Source: Variovorax paradoxus (lineage in GTDB: Bacteria; Pseudomonadota; Gammaproteobacteria; Burkholderiales; Burkholderiaceae_C). From it: DNA of 64,000 nt. The position numbers were made by a program, and so were the translations under genes. This document shows positions 61,409 to 64,000 of the stretch, piece after piece. Where the stretch lies: positions 3,334,001 through 3,398,000 of the forward strand of contig NZ_LR743507.1 of assembly GCF_902712855.1 (NCBI RefSeq). The letters run 5' to 3'. Position 1 is the first letter of the stretch; each line of letters opens with the position of its first letter. The notes beneath the pieces are model-generated. The model searched no databases, was not told the origin of the DNA, and saw only the letters and a list, made by a program, of their open reading frames with translations.

Positions 61409-62373
61409 TGTCCTTCGCCACCGCCCCCCGCTGCGTCATCCGGCGCTTCATTGCTGCACTGCTGCTCGCGGCCGCACCGCTGGCCGGTCATGCACAACCG
61501 GCCACCGTGGCAGACGCACCGCCGATGCCGGGCTTCGGCGTGATGGTGCACTACCTGCCCGACAAGCAGAACGTCAACGAGATCAAGCGCTTCGACGTCG
61601 AGGCCTTCGCGTCGGCGCTGGCGGACATGCGCGCGTCGCACCTGATCCTGACGGTCGGGCAGAACAGCGGGCAATACATCGCGCCCAACTCCGCGCTCGA
61701 GGTTTTGTGCCCCGGCAGCGCAAAGAACCGCCCGCCGCGCGACCTGCCGCTGGAGATCGGCCAGGCGCTGCGCAGCCGCGGCATCGCGCTGATCCTCTAC
61801 CTGCCGTTCCGAGCGCCGCAGGAAGACCGTGCGCTCATGAGCTGCCTGGGCGACGTGAACGAACAGCAGCCGCCGCCCGCGCGCTTCATCGCGGCGTGGT
61901 CGAGCGTGATCCGCGACTGGTCCGAACGCTACGGCGCGCTCGTCAGCGGCTGGTGGTTCGACGGCACCTACAACACCCATGGCATCACGCCGGCGGGCTG
62001 GGACATGCTGTGCAGCGCCTCGCGCGCCGGCGGCGGCAACCGCTGGCTGGCGTTCAACGCCGGCGAAGGCGCGCAGCGCTTCGCCCTCAAGTCGGCCCCC
62101 TGCCAGAACCTGATGGCCGGCGAATACATGGAACCGCCGGAGCACCTGTCGAAGGGGCAGTCGGAACTGGTGCTGCATGTGCTGACCCCGCTCGCCGCCT
62201 CATGGGGCAGCCCGACACCGGCGCGCTGGTCGGCCTCGCAGCTGCGCACCTGGATCTCCGACACGGCCAGCGCCCGTGGCCTCTTCACGCTGGACATGCC
62301 CATCGATGCCGCAGGCCGCTTCGTTCCCGCGCACGTCGCGCTGGTGAAGAGCGTCACCTCGCGCAAGCCCTGA
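61405..62373 (+). CDS. Exported protein resembling GH29 alpha-L-fucosidases
   Basis: 322 residues from ATG 61405 (a second ATG follows directly at 61408). Signal peptide RRFIAALLLAAAPLAGHAQ. The mature part has the TIM-barrel look of GH29: FGVMVHYLPDKQNVNEIKRF, SHLILTVGQNSGQY, LRSRGIALILYLPFRAP and the likely nucleophile aspartate in WWFDGTYNTHG. It could trim fucose or fucose-like residues from the polymer in the periplasm. Length (about 290 mature) is shorter than the usual 430, so it may be a diverged relative with changed function. It lies in a locus that also makes GDP-fucose, which supports the assignment. Confidence 0.68.
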   Translation: MMSFATAPRCVIRRFIAALLLAAAPLAGHAQPATVADAPPMPGFGVMVHYLPDKQNVNEIKRFDVEAFASALADMRASHLILTVGQNSGQYIAPNSALEVLCPGSAKNRPPRDLPLEIGQALRSRGIALILYLPFRAPQEDRALMSCLGDVNEQQPPPARFIAAWSSVIRDWSERYGALVSGWWFDGTYNTHGITPAGWDMLCSASRAGGGNRWLAFNAGEGAQRFALKSAPCQNLMAGEYMEPPEHLSKGQSELVLHVLTPLAASWGSPTPARWSASQLRTWISDTASARGLFTLDMPIDAAGRFVPAHVALVKSVTSRKP

Positions 62374-62394
62374 CCGGCCCCGCCCCGCGCCGTC

Positions 62395-63357
62395 ATGTTT
62401 TCCCAACCTCAACCCAACGTCATGAACCCCACCCTGCCCTTCATCGTCGTGGAAGACCGCCAGAACAAGACGCTCGCCGCGTGCCGCGAATCGGCAGCGC
62501 GGGCGGGCGAGCCGCTCCTCGTGCTCGCCGAGACCGACGCCGGCCCGGCTTACGAGCGCTTCTGCCGCTCGTACGTGCACCTGTCGAGCAACACGCCGGA
62601 GTTCGAGAAGATCTGCTTCCGGCGTTACTTTCTCCTCGCGCAGTTTCTGGAATCCAACCCGGATGTCGGCGCTTTCGTGCTGATCGACAGCGACGTGCTG
62701 CTGTTCGACGGTGTCGGCGGGCATGTCGCCCGGCTCGTGGGCAAGTCCGATTTCTCGGGCTCCAGCATGCAGAGCGCGGACGGCTGGAACCCCTGCCAGA
62801 TCTCGCCGCACGTGAGCTACTGGACCGCCAACGGTCTGCGGCGCTTCGTGGCCTACGTGCTCGACAGCTACGCCACGCCCTCGGGCCGCCGCAAGCTGCG
62901 CGAGATCGCGGCGCGCTTCGCCGCGCGCGGGGTGCGCGGCGGCGTTTCGGACATGACGCTGCTCTATCTCTGGGCGCGCGCCACCGGCAACGACGCCCCG
63001 ATCAACCGCGTGCACGAGGGCATGGTCATCGACCACAACATCAACGGCACGCACAACCACCAGCTGCGCGAGTTCAAGGTGCTCGGCGGCGCCAAGCGCG
63101 TCACCTTCGGCGAAGGCAAGGCCTGGCTCAGCAACACCGCCGACAGCGGCCTGACCCGCGTGGTGGCGCTGCACTTCCAGGGCAGCGCCAAGATGGCCAT
63201 GCCCTACGCGCTGCACGGCCACATGCGCACCGTGGCGGCCGTGACCTATGCCATGCAGATGGCGCGCACGGCCAAGAACCGGGCGTTCCGCGCCGGCAAC
63301 CTGCTGCGCCGCCTGTTCGATGCGCGCCGCGTTCCGCACGCGTCGGCAAGCAAGTAG
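62395..63357 (+). CDS. Probable glycosyltransferase, GT-A-like fold
   Basis: 320 residues from ATG 62395; a second ATG at 62422 starts just before PFIVVEDRQNK and may be the true start. A Rossmann-like first half ends in FVLIDSDVLLFDGV, where DSD would be the metal-binding DxD of a GT-A enzyme. Later residues include WNPCQISPHVSYWT, and a C-terminal basic helix (RTAKNRAFRAGNLLRRLF) that may touch the membrane. I do not recognise a named family. Position among EPS genes supports glycosyltransferase. Confidence 0.62.
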   Translation: MFSQPQPNVMNPTLPFIVVEDRQNKTLAACRESAARAGEPLLVLAETDAGPAYERFCRSYVHLSSNTPEFEKICFRRYFLLAQFLESNPDVGAFVLIDSDVLLFDGVGGHVARLVGKSDFSGSSMQSADGWNPCQISPHVSYWTANGLRRFVAYVLDSYATPSGRRKLREIAARFAARGVRGGVSDMTLLYLWARATGNDAPINRVHEGMVIDHNINGTHNHQLREFKVLGGAKRVTFGEGKAWLSNTADSGLTRVVALHFQGSAKMAMPYALHGHMRTVAAVTYAMQMARTAKNRAFRAGNLLRRLFDARRVPHASASK

Positions 63358-63404
63358 GCAGCCCGGCAAGCGCAACACGCAACCACACCACAGCGGCCGA
63401 TGCC

Positions 63405-64000
63405 ATGAAACCCTCCAGCCCATCCCTCACGCTGCCCGGCGCGCGCATCGCCTGGCTCTCGGGCCTGGGTGCGCTCGCGTCGCGGCTGTACGTGTACCTG
63501 TCGGGTTTCCTGGCCATCTTCCTGATGGCGGCGGCCATTTCGCCGGCCCGCTTCGGCGAGTACTCCATCTACCAGTCGGTGCTGGAGGTGGCGCTGGTGC
63601 TCGGCACGCTGGGCAGCTCGCTGCTGTTCTCGCGCAACGCCGCGCCCGCGCAACCGGGCACGGCACCGCGCGTGACGCGCGGCGACGTGGTGCGCACGCT
63701 GGCCATCGGGCTGCCGCTGGCCACGGTGCTGGTCACCGTGATCCTTGCGATCCAGCGCATGCCGGTGGGCGACGCGCCCTTCGTGCTGCTGGTTGCCACG
63801 CTCGCGGTGTTCGCCTTCAACAGCCTGCGCCTGTCGTTCAGCCGCGGCCTTGGCCATGCGGGGCTGCTCAACCTCGAGGCCGGCGTGCGCTCGACCATCC
63901 TGGTCGCCGGCGTGGGCATCTGCGCCGCGCTGCACTTCGACCTGGGCGTGGCGCACCTGCTGCTCATCAACCTGTTCGCGGTGGTGGTGGTCTGCGCCGC
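63405..64000 (+). CDS. Wzx-like polysaccharide flippase (N-terminal part, cut by window edge)
   Basis: The frame from ATG 63405 stays open to the window end, 198 residues. At least five hydrophobic segments are visible (YLSGFLAIFLMAAAISPARF, LALVLGTLGSSLLF, LAIGLPLATVLVTVILAI, FVLLVATLAVFAFNSL, LVAGVGICAAL). The first carries the SRxYVYLSGF start, and ISPARFGEYSIYQSV matches the MOP flippase pattern of a first helix pair followed by PExFGxY. These proteins move lipid-linked repeat units across the inner membrane. Full length would be about 420. Confidence 0.8.
   Translation, partial: MKPSSPSLTLPGARIAWLSGLGALASRLYVYLSGFLAIFLMAAAISPARFGEYSIYQSVLEVALVLGTLGSSLLFSRNAAPAQPGTAPRVTRGDVVRTLAIGLPLATVLVTVILAIQRMPVGDAPFVLLVATLAVFAFNSLRLSFSRGLGHAGLLNLEAGVRSTILVAGVGICAALHFDLGVAHLLLINLFAVVVVCA

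Overview
The window is GC-rich, densely packed DNA with frequent 4-base ATGA gene overlaps. Gene content (DUF2239, YgfZ-MltG-Tmk-HolB-PilZ-TatD block, DUF2169-type VgrG island, YbgC-GNAT fusion) suggests a betaproteobacterium of the Comamonadaceae, most like Variovorax. That placement is from recalled gene content, not from a search.

Layout. 1-2475 (minus): a MarR-controlled operon (GIY-YIG protein, MarR regulator, DUF2239 protein, MATE exporter, cut by the window edge) with a readable promoter and a double CCCGGG operator, then a small membrane protein. 2539-4695 (minus): three exported proteins of unknown role, one Pro/Ala-rich and one extremely Ser/Ala/Gly-rich. Divergent from them is a NarL-type response regulator and histidine kinase (5077-6875). 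6954-14195 (plus): Tex, a patatin-like lipase, a tannase/feruloyl-esterase-like enzyme, a YciI protein and a chemoreceptor. 14226-21975 (minus): a type VI secretion accessory island (VgrG, membrane protein, DUF2169-pentapeptide, pentapeptide, DUF3540, DUF4150/PAAR-like) without structural T6SS genes and without an obvious toxin.

22117-38083: an iron alcohol dehydrogenase, an HSL-type hydrolase, a thioesterase-acetyltransferase fusion, then a housekeeping run (ygfZ minus; mltG-tmk-holB-pilZ-tatD-ankyrin plus), an SbcCD/YhaNO-like ATPase and nuclease pair, a degenerate NlpD-like lipoprotein and a methyltransferase.

38640-64000 (plus) is the most interesting part: a long co-directional, mostly overlapping gene train that begins with a hybrid NRPS-PKS assembly line and continues without a break in strand into an exopolysaccharide (Wzx/Wzy-type) locus. 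Order: A-PCP-KS-AT-ACP-aminotransferase megasynthase; C-A-PCP-C-PCP megasynthase without thioesterase; Sfp-type phosphopantetheinyl transferase; two alpha/beta-hydrolases with non-serine nucleophile elbows that resemble exosortase-system hydrolases; Wza-like lipoprotein; Wzc-like tyrosine kinase; WbaP-like initiating sugar transferase; GDP-fucose synthase; Wzy-like membrane protein; GT4 glycosyltransferase; secreted fucosidase-like protein; a GT-A-like protein; start of a Wzx flippase. The likely reading is that a short beta-amino-acid-containing peptide and an exopolysaccharide are made from one locus, either co-regulated or physically joined. No siderophore genes accompany the NRPS. No tRNA, rRNA, CRISPR or insertion sequence was recognised.
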